Assembly: GCF_964340395.1 (NCBI RefSeq) | Contig: NC_135550.1 | Span: 806,001-870,000 of the forward strand | Direction of reading: 5' to 3' | Length of the DNA: 64,000 nucleotides | From: Glandiceps talaboti | Taxonomy: Eukaryota > Hemichordata > Enteropneusta > Spengelidae | In this document: piece after piece, positions 11,054-25,480 of the stretch | Position numbering within the stretch: the stretch's first letter is position 1 | Layout of the letters: each line of letters starts with the position of its first letter | The notes under the pieces: generated by a model | Database searches by the model: none | The model's input: the letters and a program-made list of their open reading frames with translations, nothing else | Told to the model about the DNA's origin: nothing | Translations under genes and position numbers: made by a program

Positions 11054-12731
11054 TTATCATATCATATCATATCATATCATATCATATCATATCATATCAT
11101 ATCATATCATATCACATCCCATCCCACCCCACCCCACCCCACCCCATCCCATCCCATCCCATCCCATCCCATCCCATCTCATCTCATCTCATCTCATCTC
11201 ATCTCATCTCATCTCATCTCATCACATCACATCACATCACATCACATCACATCTCATCTCATCTCATCTCATCCCATCTCATCCCATCCAATCCCATCCC
11301 ATCCCATCCCATCTCTTCTCATCATCACATCTCATCTCATATCATATCATATCATATCATCTCATCTCATATCATCTCATCACATCTCATCTCATCTCGT
11401 CACATCACATCTCATCTCATCTCATCTCATCTCAACTCATCCCATCCCATCACATCTCATCTCATCTCATCTCATCACATCTCAACTCATCTCACCTCAT
11501 CTCATCTCATCTCATCACATCCCATCCCATCCCATCACATCACATGTCATCCCATCTCATCATCACATATCATCTCATCACATCACATCACATCACATCT
11601 CATCTCATCTCATCTCATCTCATCTCATCTCATCACATCACATCACATCACATCACATCACATCTCATCTCATCCCATCTCATCTCATCACATCACATCA
11701 CATCACATCACATCACATCACATCTCATCTCATCTCATCTCATCCCATCTCATCCCATCCCATCCCATCCCATCCCATCTCTTCTCATCATCACATCTCA
11801 TCTCATATCATATCATATCATATCATCTCATCTCATATCATCTCATCACATCTCATCTCATCTCGTCACATCACATCTCATCTCATCTCATCTCATCTCA
11901 ACTCATCCCATCCCATCACATCTCATCTCATCTCATCTCATCTCATCACATCTCAACTCATCTCACCTCATCTCATCTCATCTCATCTCATCACATCCCA
12001 TCCCATCCCATCACATCACATGTCATCTCATCTCATCATCACATATCATCTCATCACATCACATCACATCACATCTCATCTCATCTCATCTCATCTCAAC
12101 TCATCTCATCTCATCTCATCACATCACATCACATCACATCACATCACATCTCATCTCATCCCATCTCATCCCATCCCATCTCATCTCATCTCATCCCATC
12201 CCATCTCATCTCATCTCTTCTCATCCCATCACATCTCATCATCACATCTCATCTCATATATCATATCATCTCATCTCATATCATCTCATCACATCTCATC
12301 TCGTCACATCACATCACATCTCATCTCATCTCATCTCATCTCATCACATCACATCACATCTCATCTCATCTCATCTCAACTCGTCTCATCTCATCTCATC
12401 TCATCTCATCTTAACTCATCTCATCACATCACATCTCATCCCATCACATCTCATCTCAACATCATCATCATCATCATCATCATCATCTCATCTCATCTCA
12501 TCTCAACTCATCCCGTCCCATCACATCTCATCTCATCTCATCTCATCACATCTCAACTCATCTCACCTCACCTCATCTCATCTCATCACATCTCATCACA
12601 TCCCATCCCATCCCATCGCATCACATCACATCTCATCTCATCTCATCTCATCTCATCATCACATCTCATCTCATCACATCACATCACATCACATCACATC
12701 ACATCTCATCTCATCTCATCTCATCTCATCA

Positions 12732-12768
<37 letters not shown>

Positions 12769-13381
12769 TCATCATCTCATCTCATCTCATCTCATCTTAA
12801 CTCATCCCGTCCCATCACATCTCATCTCATCTCATCTCATCACATCCCATCCCATCCCATCCCATCGCATCACATCACATCTCATCTCATCTCATCTCAT
12901 CTCATCATCACATCTCATCTCATCACATCACATCACATCACATCACATCACATCACATCTCATCACATCTCATCTCATCTCAACTCATCTTATCTCATCT
13001 CATCTCATCACATCACATCACATCACATCACATCACATCACATCTCATCTCATCTCATCTCATCTCATCTCATCTCATCCCATCCCATCCCATCTCATCT
13101 CTTCTCATCCCATCACATCTCATCATCACATCTCATCTCATCCCATCCCATCCCATCTCATCTCATCTCATCTCATCTCATCTCATCCCATCCCATCTCA
13201 TCTCTTCTCATCCCATCACATCTCATCATCACATCTCATCTCATATCATATCATATCATATCATATCATCTCATCTCATCACATCTCCTCTCGTCACATC
13301 ACATCTCATCTCATCTCATCTCATCTCATCACATCACATCACATTTCATCTCATCTCAACTCATCTCATCTCATCCCATCA

Positions 13382-13415
<34 letters not shown>

Positions 13416-13945
13416 TCATCATCCCATCTCATCTCATCTCATCTCATCACATCTCATCTCATCTCATCTCATCTCAACTCATCCCGTCCCATCACATCTC
13501 ATCTCATCTCATCTCATCCCATCCCATCACATCTCATCTCAACTCATCTCATCTCATCTCATCTCAACTCATCTCATCTCATCACATCTCAACTCATCTC
13601 ACCTCACCTCACCTCACCTCATCCCATCCCATCCCATCCCATCCCATCCCATCCCATCTCATCCCATCCCATCACATCTCATCTCATCTCATCTCATCTC
13701 ATCTCATCCCATCTCATCCCATCTCATCTCATCTCATCATCACATCTCATCTCATCTCATCTCATCTCATCTCATCTCCCATCCCATCCCATCCCATCCC
13801 ATCTCATCCATCCCATCCCATCCCATCCCATCCCATCCATCACATCTCATCTCATCTCATCTCATCTCATCTCATTATCATATCATTATCATATCATATC
13901 ATTCATATCATATCATATCATATCATATCATATCATATCATATAT
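11054..13945. repeat. 2.9-kb pentanucleotide satellite (TCATN/CATCN)
   Basis: Almost pure 5-bp units ATCAT, CTCAT, CCCAT and ACCAT, grouped into runs of one variant. Blocks repeat at longer range: a CTCTTCTCATC landmark recurs at 11313 and 11779 (466 bp apart) and again near 12214, 13099 and 13203. (CAT)n triplet patches at 12459-12486, 12734-12767 and 13386-13413 interrupt the period. No unit creates a plus-strand stop, so all three plus frames stay open for hundreds of codons (11017-12414, 11544-12800, 12020-13981). They encode SHLIS-type repeats and are artefacts. A short relative (CACAC/CATCA)n sits at 47.997 kb. Confidence 0.97.
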
Positions 13946-14500
13946 TGTGTGCGTGGGTATTGCCGTCAAATAATTCGGTGAAAAGAATTTTTAAAAATGT
14001 CAACTACCAAGCTGCACTACCCACGTAATAGCAGATAGAGGATAATTTATGTAAGGAGCTTTGAACTAGTTGGAAAACATTAACCATCATGATAAGGATA
14101 TTTTAGTAGGTGTTACGTCTAAAGAGAGTTCACATTATACCTTATATACAATCAATGCATCGTTCACACAATATTCAAAACAGGTTTGACTTTTACCATA
14201 GCATCCTTGTAACCATGGTAGTTTGCCTATTCCAGAGGCTGCCCATGACTTTGGTCTCACTTCATCCCGATTCCAGATTCGAAGCCACGAACAGTCTCTT
14301 GACTATTAGGCTTACAAGGTTTTTTGAAATCGAGTACAAGGCCTCAGTCCATCATACAAATCAATTATCCACAATAACCGTAACAGAAATAGGAAATGTG
14401 CATACACAGAAGAACGAAAGCTTAATATGGAAAATAACAATATCTGTAGGAATAAACACCACAGAAACATCTTATGTATCTACAGTTTCTCGCAACTTGA
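13946..14500. other. No recognised gene; one 140-codon frame
   Basis: A plus-strand frame at 14110-14532 encodes 140 residues without a recognisable domain, membrane segment or repeat, and runs into the opposite-strand LINE. I do not call it a gene. Confidence 0.4.
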
Positions 14501-14504
14501 AAGC

Positions 14505-16440
14505 TTTAATAAGATATCCAGACAGCTTTTAAATGGTCTGATCCTGGGATGATAATAAACGGACTAGACTGTAATCGCTTTGATTTTTTTTCAAATGTGC
14601 TGGTAAAAAAGTTATTCTAATATCAACATAAAGTGGACAGATAAATAGAAAATGGTCTTCATCTTCGACAACAAGTATATTATTAATGTTTTTACAATAC
14701 AAACAAAATCTCTGAGAAGCATGTAGTTGAAGGTGGCGGCCTACCTCAATGTTCAATTTGTGAGTCGAGCAACGAAAAGCTGCTAAACAAACTTTTGGTC
14801 TATAATTTAGGTAATTTATATACTTTTCAGGTTGCAATTGTGATTTAAATTTACAGTAGAGATCTAGTCTAGATGAATCAGTAATAGCAAAATGTCATAC
14901 TTGCTTACAGCATTCTTTCACTCTCTGTACAAAGGTATCCAGTAAAACAGAAGCATTGCCGACTTCTTGTTGAAACCAAACTATGCCAAAACCATATCTA
15001 AAAAGAAGTTTTTAACATACTAAGCCCATACGAAGCATGACATAACAAGCTTTTGGATAGCAACCGTTTTCCATTTCCATTTCTTTATGTACAATGTTTA
15101 AATATGTACGCTTACTTATTCATAAGTTAAAGATTTGTATTACTTTAGTGTCTTGTAAGCCCTAGGGGCTGGGTGTGGCTATGGGTAAGTCCACACATGA
15201 CACTTTAATAAATAAACATAACATAACATAACATCTAACAATTTCAGCCAGTATGAAATGCAACGTTCGTAGTAAAAACAACATAATGGTAGCCTGCCAC
15301 ATTCACCAGAAACAGTGTCATTGATAACACTAGTATTAACACCTGTTAAAAATCTACAGAATTTCAACTGAACACATTCAATACACTCTGAATACTAAGT
15401 ATTCATAGCCCCATATTTCGCTTCCATAGCAAAGAATGGGAACAATCGTGGCGTCAAACATTTTTAAATGCGTTTGCAAGGGACATATACTTCGCAGCTT
15501 CCTAATGGCCCTTTGAATGGAAAAAAAGAGCTTTAGAGGCTTTAGCGGCCAAATTTGTTTCAGCTGGTGTCCATGACAAACGTGACGAAATTAATAAACC
15601 AAGATAGTTATAGTGTTTGAGAACTTCATGTTTCTTGTTTGTGAATTGCCATTTTTTAAATATTTCCTAAAGAATTTTTTTGATATTTCCTAAGGTTTCT
15701 GAAAACCATAATTTTTGATTTTGATAAATTTACTCCCATTTGCCATTGCTTACAGAACATTTCGAGTGAGTTGGTTTATGTTACGCTATAGACAAATATG
15801 ATGGTCAGCTGCGTCAGCAACGTCATCTGCGTATTCAAGAATACTAATTGATGGAAAATCCTCATTTACATAAATTCCCTCAGATTGATTATTATCCATG
15901 AATGATAATTCATTTATAAACTGAGAAAACAAAAGACGATTTAACATACAACCTTGTCTTGTTCCAATATTGCATCTAAAATAATCAGTTAAGCCACCTT
16001 TACAACGTACACATGACTCCAGCTGCGAATACATTGACCTTGAAACATTCAATATTGTCCCAAGAATACCATCAGAAGTAAGACTTTGTTACAATAAAAC
16101 ATGATTCAGCCTATCAAATGCTTTAGAGAAATCTATCAAAATTACACAAGAACCACTTCCTTTAACAGAAATGTATTTTTGCACCAAAGACTGGAGACCA
16201 AAAAATGTTGTCTACAGTCGAGTAACCCTTTTGAAAACCAGCTTGTGCTTCCACCAAAATATTATTTTCCTTGACCCATGCGGATAGTCTATCATTCAAA
16301 ATCTTAGTAAAGATCTTGCTACAGACTGACAAAAGTGATATGCCCTAGTAATTATTTACATCTTTATATTTTGTCATGTATTTATTATAAATGTTATTTA
16401 CAGACAGATTTGATTAGCAAGTAGCTATTTTCTGGTCTCC
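14505..16440 (-). pseudogene. Decayed APE-type LINE, RT to C-terminus
   Basis: On the minus strand, from 16350 downward, frames with many shifts read SKIFTKILNDRLSAWVKENNILVEAQAGFQKG, then DFSKAFDRLNH (motif A), NIGTRQGCMLNRLLFSQFINEL (motif B) and ILEYADDVADAADHH (motif C, 15786-16052). These are followed by YNYLGLLISSRLSWTPAETN and ILCYGSEIWGYEYL, and finally CTD sequence with RCSTHKLNIEVGRH and a Cys/His motif (CLYCK...HFLFICP) at 14529-14837. It is the same family as the LINE at 54.14-57.01 kb and includes the C-terminal third that copy lacks. The 15106-15240 segment is a later insertion. Confidence 0.85.
15106..15240 (+). mobile_element. 3' tail of another LINE inserted into the decayed LINE
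   Basis: This segment interrupts the minus-strand LINE and is itself plus-oriented. It has a G-rich 3'-UTR-like stretch (CCCTAGGGGCTGGGTGTGGC), TTAATAAATAAA, and a terminal (CATAA)n tail of three to four units. A short 5'-truncated piece ending in a microsatellite tail is the usual product of target-primed reverse transcription. The coding remnant on both sides resumes in register at protein level. Confidence 0.65.
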
Positions 16441-16510
16441 TTTTACCTACCTCAAAAATGTATTATTTATTTTATCTACAAATGTAAATTTAATAAGTAG
16501 GTAATAAAGA

Positions 16511-17005
<495 letters not shown>

Positions 17006-17007
17006 AT

Positions 17008-17185
17008 CATGTATGTATGTATGTATGTATGTATGTATGTATGTATGTATGTATGTATGTACGTACGTACGTATGTATGTATGTATGTATGTATGTATGT
17101 ACGTACGTACGTACGTACGTACGAACGTACGTGTGTGTATGTATGTATGTATGTATGTATGTATGTATGTATGTATGAATGAATG
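17008..17185. repeat. (GTAT)n/(GTAC)n compound microsatellite
   Basis: GTAT units with two blocks of GTAC units (17059-17072 and 17099-17133) and TGAA at the right end. The GTAC blocks are self-complementary tetramers. Six overlapping frames are by-products of the 4-bp period. Confidence 0.95.
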
Positions 17186-17540
17186 GATGTACACTTTGAT
17201 GATGGTAGGGGAATAATTCGCCCATAGATCAACTTACACAAAGATATTTTTTTTAAATTGGATAGATATACCTTCTGTAAAGATTGTAGGTCAGTCGTTC
17301 CCCAAAAACTTACAGCTAAAGGCTTATATTGTAAATCCAGCTATATCGAGTAACGATACAAGTATAATACGGACTCTGGATATTTAGCGATATTTTGTTG
17401 AGGTCTGTACACCTTTGGAAAAGAAACATCTGTCTAGCGATATATAAGTAACGTCAAGGGCTCATTGACAGCGTTGTATGCTCAAATCTAGTACTCTCGT
17501 TTAGTGCTGAAAGAGATCATCCTCAGGCGTCTCGAGTAGC
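17186..17540. other. No recognisable gene
   Basis: Unique-looking sequence between two repeats; no supported feature. Confidence 0.45.
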
Positions 17541-17544
17541 ACCA

Positions 17545-17745
17545 AATGGCAGTGGTATATGGCTCTCAGCGACAACGCTTAGCGCTCAGTTACAAAGTCT
17601 AAAGCAGTGCCTAGCGAAAACGTCTTCGAGCACTGAACGACAGCGTCTGCTGCTCAGTGACAGCGTATAGCACTCAATGACGACGTCTGCCGCCCAGTGC
17701 TAACGTCTACCACTCAGTGGCAAAGGCTACCGCTTAGTGAAATAA
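17545..17745. repeat. Degenerate minisatellite, about 22-24 bp unit
   Basis: Around eight diverged copies of a unit resembling GCTCAGTGACAACGTCTAC, with copies near 17568, 17592, 17636, 17660 and 17684. Divergence is high, so the array is old. Confidence 0.7.
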
Positions 17746-18325
17746 ACCAATATATTGGGCCACACTCCTTGTCTGTGATTAGGCATAGAATTACACCCGT
17801 GGTTATTTCAAATCATGAGAAAACACATGTACAGATCATAGGGAAGCGTGACATTTCTTAGAATGTTGTTTTCCCTTTCTACAGGCTAGTTACGTTTTGA
17901 CCTTTATGGAAGGAAATTTATTGTAGTATAGAGCGTATACTGATACATTTGTAGTAGCAGGATCACAATCTAGGCAATAATACGTCGCCCTGTGGTACAG
18001 ATAATCGCCAGTACTGATCCTTACTAACAAGTCGACGCAATCGCGTGAACTTTTATATAGCTATAAGTTACTGACAAATTGATCAAGTTATTTCAACTCC
18101 GAAATGTATCAACCGTTGATGTATCTGGGTACAAGGGTAGTGGAATTACATGTGGTATTATAATGCGCTATTAAAATACAATCTCATTGCGTCCACTGAG
18201 TGACAGGCTGTCCTCCACAAAGTATTATCTATTTTCTGATCACAGCTATTTTACCCTGTTGTAAATCTTTTGAGCAATGCCTACTTACATGCATATCCCT
18301 GTATAATAAATCAATAGATGTGAAT
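17746..18325. other. No recognisable gene
   Basis: No supported frame, RNA or repeat. Confidence 0.45.
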
Positions 18326-18327
18326 AA

Positions 18328-21068
18328 GGGAGCCTTCAGTAATTACGAGGGGGGGGGGGCATTTTTAGAAACCTGTCCAAGGGAGAGGGTCATATTTTAG
18401 AAACCCGTCCAGGGGGGAGGGTCACATTTTATGTTGACTTATTTTATGACCTACCTGGATAGTACTTCAAATTAAGGGAGCAACCAGTTTTTATGGTTGG
18501 GGTGGGCCGTTGACTTTTTGTTCATGTTGTACATAAAAATAGTGACCCCCCTGCAATTCATCCCCAAAACAATCCAACCCCTCCCCTGACAAATAAAAAC
18601 ACACACTGACTCCCCCCCCCCATCTGTTGACAAGAAACATTTTTTTTTGTTCACTCTATTCTCAAAGCATAATACCACGCACTTGCATAGTTAATTTACA
18701 TGTTACATTTTCAGTAATTTTCAGTGTATCTGGTAAATTGCTAACCAAAATCCATTGCTTCACGTGTATAAAGCTCTTTAGATAGGAACACCCCATGAGA
18801 AGTATGATTGTCTGTTCACGGACATACAAAATATTCATGGTTTAGTAACCAAAAGTTTTAGGATATCTCTTAGATTGAGTGAACTATTACCATTATAGAT
18901 TAATTTAGCTAATTATCAAGTACAATTATATTATAAATGGAGTTAATATACTTGTAAACCCATGTCAATAACTGTCACACATAATGATGTACTCGCATCA
19001 TATAATGAATTGTTTGCATCATATAAAGATATCTTCACATCATATAGTCAAAATATTGTTTTCTTTAGACTTAAGACAGCTGCGGCTTTCCATACATGTA
19101 CACTCATTGGCTAGTTTGCACTCCTCAAGGCACTTGTTTGTCCTGTTCATAATTGTTCAGTTTAATCATGGCACTGACTCAAAACTCCCCTCACTTCCTT
19201 GACCAAACTGCTAATTTTAACCAAAATGTTTAGGAAAAGGTTTTGAATAATGAAATGTGATAAATGTCATTGATTTCAAAATATAAATTAAAAAATGTCC
19301 TAAAAAGGTTTTCTGTACTACAGCTGTTTCAGAACTAGATTACTAATTCAGTTCTCTTACTATTGGCTATGTTGTCCAGCATATTGTTGACATCATTATA
19401 GCCTTTAAAATAAATACATTCTAATGCCAAGGAAATGTAATATTATGATCGGCTGACAAAAGATTACTCGCAGTTTATAGTCACTCAATGTGGATACTAG
19501 ATTTAACATATTCCTGGGGAGATATAAAATCTAATTTTCCTCCTAACTTTGCACCGTGTCTGTACTATAGAAGCCCTGGCTACAGTACGTAGCCCTTTAC
19601 TAGATCGTCTTCAAACAAGTCTGTGTTTATAACTTTGTTTATCAGTCATTCACATAATATATTCTCCGAGAATCCGAGTAATATTGTGTTCACCTTGGAA
19701 TATATTTCATTCTTGGTAGTTTATAGTGTAAAACAATAGCAAGACAAAAGGGGGTTTCATGTCATGGTAACATGTATTAAACTTGGTGATTGTCACAGGT
19801 ATCAGGAAATAAGTGAAACACAAACACAGAAAGGTTATTTTTGATAAGAAGACATGCAGTTCATACTATAGCTATGCCAAGTAACAGTTCGGTAGTTTGT
19901 ACATGTATGATAAATCAACACATTAGGGGCGAGATCAATAGTAAAAAAAACTAAATTCTTTTAGTAAGGACTCAGAACCCCTTTCCCCCACCCCATTCTA
20001 ACTAAATTAGTCAAAATTTAAAATTGTTGCACACAGCAATATCAATTTCAAATCAGAATGTAGTATTATGTAGTGCTATGAATATAAAGCCAGTATGTAT
20101 TGAGGAAAAAATAGCTCTTTTATTGGCACTATAAATGTATTTTAGTGCCATGCATGACAACATTTTTTCCATTTTTCAATTTGACATTTTAAGAAATGTT
20201 TGTATTGGGGTACAAAACAGATTTCATTATAAAAGTAAAATCTTCTTCATACATGTAGGATATATAAGACCCCCCCCCTCACCAACACCCCCACCCCACC
20301 CCCACCCCACACTAAAATAATTTAGTGTTTATCCTACATATACATTGAACTATTGATCTAAACCCTAAATCAATTTGGGACTTGTAACGGATATTATCGT
20401 AGTAATCATACCTTATACATACAAATATGTATAGGAACTAGACTAACTATATACATGGACATTGAATATCCAATATCTAGACACAGGCTAGGTCAGGCAC
20501 TTTCAGTCAGTGCTGGCCAAAAATTATTCCAAAGTGTCCTAAATTGGTTATGTTTGTGCGCAATTCAACATGTTCAGGTCAATGGAGGCACAGATTTTAG
20601 AACCAGTAACTTTTTTAGGTATTTCATTTCTTATGTGTTACGTTTACACTACAGCCACACATGCAAGTTTTTATACCACAAGGTGATACAATGCAACTCA
20701 TGGTGCGCAATATCGAGAAGTCATTTCCAACAAATAACCTTTGCTTAAAGGTGGCCATGGTGCAGTGTTGTGATGCCATACCATACGTATTGGATGTATC
20801 AAGAGACAGAGTTTATGTTATATTTGAATGTATATTTATAGCTTTTTGTTTATGGTTTATTTTACACACATTTTTGCTTAATAAATGTATGGCCATTTAA
20901 GTACAGGAGCGTGGCTCATGATTTTGTTTAATTGTTGAAAAGAAGGTGACCCCTTCCCTTTATTCACTTCGTAAAAATGATGACCCCCCCCTTCTTTGAG
21001 TCATAAATTTAGGTGACCCCTCTCATTTGCTTCCCCCCCCCCCTCGGCCGTAAAAACTGTTTGCTCCC
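18328..21068. mobile_element. PIF/Harbinger-like non-autonomous TIR element with TAA target duplication
   Basis: The right end (21029-21068), read inward, starts GGGAGCAAACAGTTTTTACGG followed by a G-run. The left side has two matching starts, GGGAGCCTTCAGTAATTACG at 18328 and GGGAGCAACCAGTTTTTATGG at 18476. TAA directly precedes both left starts and follows the right end (21069-21071), so either could be the true end with a 3-bp TAA duplication. GGG-starting TIRs with a TWA target duplication are the hallmark of PIF/Harbinger elements. No transposase frame is visible. The interior recurs in part at 3.32-3.50 kb. The 18328-18475 piece is probably a fragment of a second copy. Confidence 0.65.
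18660..20870. other. Interior of TIR element; no recognised gene
   Basis: AT-rich interior. The frames at 20455-20748 and 20661-20900 overlap and show no transposase or DNA-binding motif. A C-rich run at 20270-20310 is notable only for composition. Confidence 0.5.
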
Positions 21069-21074
21069 TAAGGC

Positions 21075-22520
21075 TCACATTTAGCTAAACTGCATGTAGT
21101 TACAGTTTACTGTTTTCCACATGCCAAACAAGTCCTTATGACATCTTCTGTAGCTTGGCTGTTTGGGAATATGTCATGTGACAGAGGACAAGTTGCACAT
21201 TGCTCATTTAAAATGCATATACATTGCCATACAAGCGCAACATGTGCATGTGAGCCATATACGCGATTTTCATGCAAAGATTGACTTGTATCACATACAT
21301 GCTGAAACCAGTCACTGGCTTCAATATCTTGTCTCATGAGAATGTCCATCGAGCAGAAAATAGTGTAGAATATTTTATTTTCACTGGAATTACCGTTGAA
21401 AGCAGTAATAAATGGTAATAAATATATTTTAGAATTTCACACGTAATTTATGTTGTACTCTGTCTTAGTTACATGAAAAAGTGAAGGAAAATATAGTTTT
21501 CACTTGAAATGAACTTTCGGATAAATTGTGTTTTCCAAACATAGCTAATTTGATGTAAATATTCTACATTACAGTCAATTCCAGCAAGAATAGTCAAATA
21601 CAATAAAGTTTCATATTTTACTAGACAGTATTTTTTAGTACAGAGCATATGATTAAACAACCAGTAAGGAACAACAATAAAGTACTGGTTATGTGATACT
21701 TTAAAACAGGGTAACATTTTCTAAAAAAAATACTTTCAAGTTGTATTTGTTCTAGTCTCTGTTTCTTACATAAATTCTGCCGACATCATGTTTGGTGAGC
21801 CCTCCCCTACTTGTGATTCTATTACGACACTACAATGATAAGCACCAGCAATGAAAACGCGCTGTAACTTTTCAAATGCAAATAAAAATAATAAATAAAA
21901 GAAAATATATAGGTTGTTTAGTATAATTATATGTAACATTATAGTCGCTTAGTGATGGTCGAAACCTTAACGTTCGTTATTTTCCGCAAAATGTCAGAAA
22001 ATCATAAAAACATAACTTTTTTAATCAACTAAGCATAAACCTCGAGAGTTTTGTGATGGCTCTAATCGAATATAGGTACTTCTTGCTCCTATGAAAACAA
22101 CTCGTTTGAACAGTGACAAATAGCAAAGATATTTACTTGAAACTCATTTTCCCCAATACACTTAAAATGGGGAATGGGTCAAGTAAATTTTTTTTTTAAA
22201 AATCAAAAAAGCCATCCATATGTTAAAGGTAAGCCTTATACATAGGAGTGCAAAAGTAATCAGTAGAACGGTCCTGATAGATAAAGTCAATCCTGACGTA
22301 TGGAAAGAATATTCTTTAACAGAGGTCAACACCTATGTGTTCTGACATAGAACGAAACAGCGCAAGTTCTAAGAAATGGTCAAATACGCGAAGAAAGATC
22401 TAAAAATCACGCACATCAAAAAGAACCCCAGAACAGATACAGGATAGTTACTACTCTTTTGTCTGATGAGACGGAGATGTTCCACAAAATTATCACCAAG
22501 ACGACGAACAGACGACGAAC
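21075..22520. other. No recognised gene
   Basis: An 80-codon minus frame at 21107-21349 is Cys-rich (ending TCLACGKQ) and looks protein-like, but I know no family for it. 21740-21785 shares TTGTTCTWGTCYCTGTTTCT-type sequence with 57.785-57.815 kb, so part of this is repeat. Confidence 0.4.
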
Positions 22521-22521
22521 A

Positions 22522-22587
<66 letters not shown>
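22521..22587. repeat. (TA)n microsatellite at PLE terminus
   Basis: About 65 bp of TA adjacent to the outer end of the PLE terminal repeat. The solo PLE terminus at 48.5 kb also abuts TA tracts. Confidence 0.95.
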
Positions 22588-22590
<3 letters not shown>

Positions 22591-22735
22591 GTCAGTGGTA
22601 AGATTTATCCGTAGCTCAGTGCTCGATACGTCTGCACGCAGAGCGGAGTATATGTTGAGGGTAGAAGAAAATCAAGTCGGTTTTTTCGTCTCTACAAGCC
22701 TGTTTCGTGAGTAAATCACTCGTCAGGGGATGTTG
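22588..22735 (-). repeat. PLE terminal repeat (pLTR-like) segment
   Basis: The minus strand carries the hammerhead-like core, about 90 bp of spacer, then ATCGAGCACT and CTACG, ending at (TA)n. The solo segment at 48.52-48.66 kb has the same order: core, about 90 bp, ATCGAGCACT, CTACG, (TA)n. This shows the two are homologous termini. It lies 3' of the PLE coding remnant on the same strand. Confidence 0.7.
22690..22728 (-). ncRNA. Hammerhead-ribozyme-like motif with intact core boxes
   Basis: On the minus strand: CTGACGA (22720-22726), helix II GTGA/TCAC (22716-22719 with 22707-22710), GAAAC (22702-22706), a short helix III ACA/TGT around a GGCT loop, then a GTA cleavage-type triplet. Both invariant boxes (CTGANGA and GAAA) match. 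The very short helix III is characteristic of the PLE-encoded hammerheads. Helix I pairing is weak in the monomer, so activity, possibly as a dimer, is uncertain. Confidence 0.72.
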
Positions 22736-22844
22736 ATGTACTGATTATACCTCGTATAAATCGTGTGGTGTAAGGCGGGTTTTACCTAGGGTGTTGAGTG
22801 GTGCTTTTGTTTGTATAAAAGGTGTCAATTATGTGTGCGATGGG

Positions 22845-24530
<1,686 letters not shown>

Positions 24531-24539
24531 AGATTTATA

Positions 24540-25480
24540 CTGAATATCTCCCATAAGAGCAAAACCATAGATTTTTGGACCGATACATATTCCTGGAATG
24601 CAAAATTCTACAGAGCTACAACTATCATGAATGATGCACCACTTAATTGGAAAATTAATGATAGGAAACTGTATGAAATTTGAAGCTTACATGCAAATTA
24701 ACCATTTACCTTATAAGTTACATCATCGAGCTTTAAATGACGCATGCAGGTTTTTACCATCAATGCAGTAAATTATCAGAAATTTAAAGCTTGCATTCTA
24801 AAGATATTGCCCCATTATCAAAATGATTATTTACGCAAATTACACATCACAATTAAAAACAACTACATCAAGCAATTATGATTTGTATGGTTGATGGATG
24901 TACCAAGTGGAATGAAACTTGAAGTTTGCATTCTTAAGATATGGCTTAATTACCGAAAAATCATTGATTATGCAAATTACTCATTAACATTAAAAACTCT
25001 AACAGCCTGCTTTAGATGATATGTGTTTGTTATGGTTAGATAAGGTTGAGGTTAAGATATAGCTTAATGATTTAAACTCATTAATTATTCAAATTACTCA
25101 TTAAAAGTAAAGGTTATATCAACAAAATTCATAGCACATGTGCATATTATAATGGTTGATTTATGTATATATTATATGAAATTTGAAACTTGCATTCTTA
25201 ATACAGCCTAATTATCGAAAATCATTAATTATGCAAATTGTTCATTAAAACTATAAGCTACATCAACAGACCTTTATAAGACATATGAGCTTTGTTGTGG
25301 TTAATATATATACTGAATTATATTGAAATTTAAGTATGCATTCTTAAAATATACCCTAATTACTGAAAATCATTAATTATGCAAATAATTCATTAAAACT
25401 AAGTTACATCAGTAAACTTTATAGGACATATGCGCTTTGTTATGGTTAACGTATGTACTAAATTATTATTACTTTGTTAA
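24540..25480 (-). repeat. Octamer-containing tandem repeat array, reverse of the 2.64-kb array
   Basis: Five to six diverged units of about 140-150 bp, each with TTATGCAAAT-type sequence followed by CTCATTAA, then TACATCARYAAACTTTATA and ACATATGYGCTTTGTTATGG. The left flank, with TGGAATGCAAAATTCT, recurs near 50.67 kb. No frame is supported. This is the best-preserved array of the family in the window. Confidence 0.8.

Noticed and set aside
11017-13981. Three overlapping plus-strand frames of 418-653 codons
   Set aside because: They lie in the pentamer satellite. The units contain no stop triplet in any frame, so the open frames follow from composition and encode only SHLIS-type repeats.
14110-14532. 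140-codon plus frame
   Set aside because: No domain or homology recognisable, and it runs into an opposite-strand LINE.
21107-21349. Cys-rich 80-codon minus frame, possible exon
   Set aside because: Protein-like but no family, splice context or second exon could be recognised; kept only as a note.
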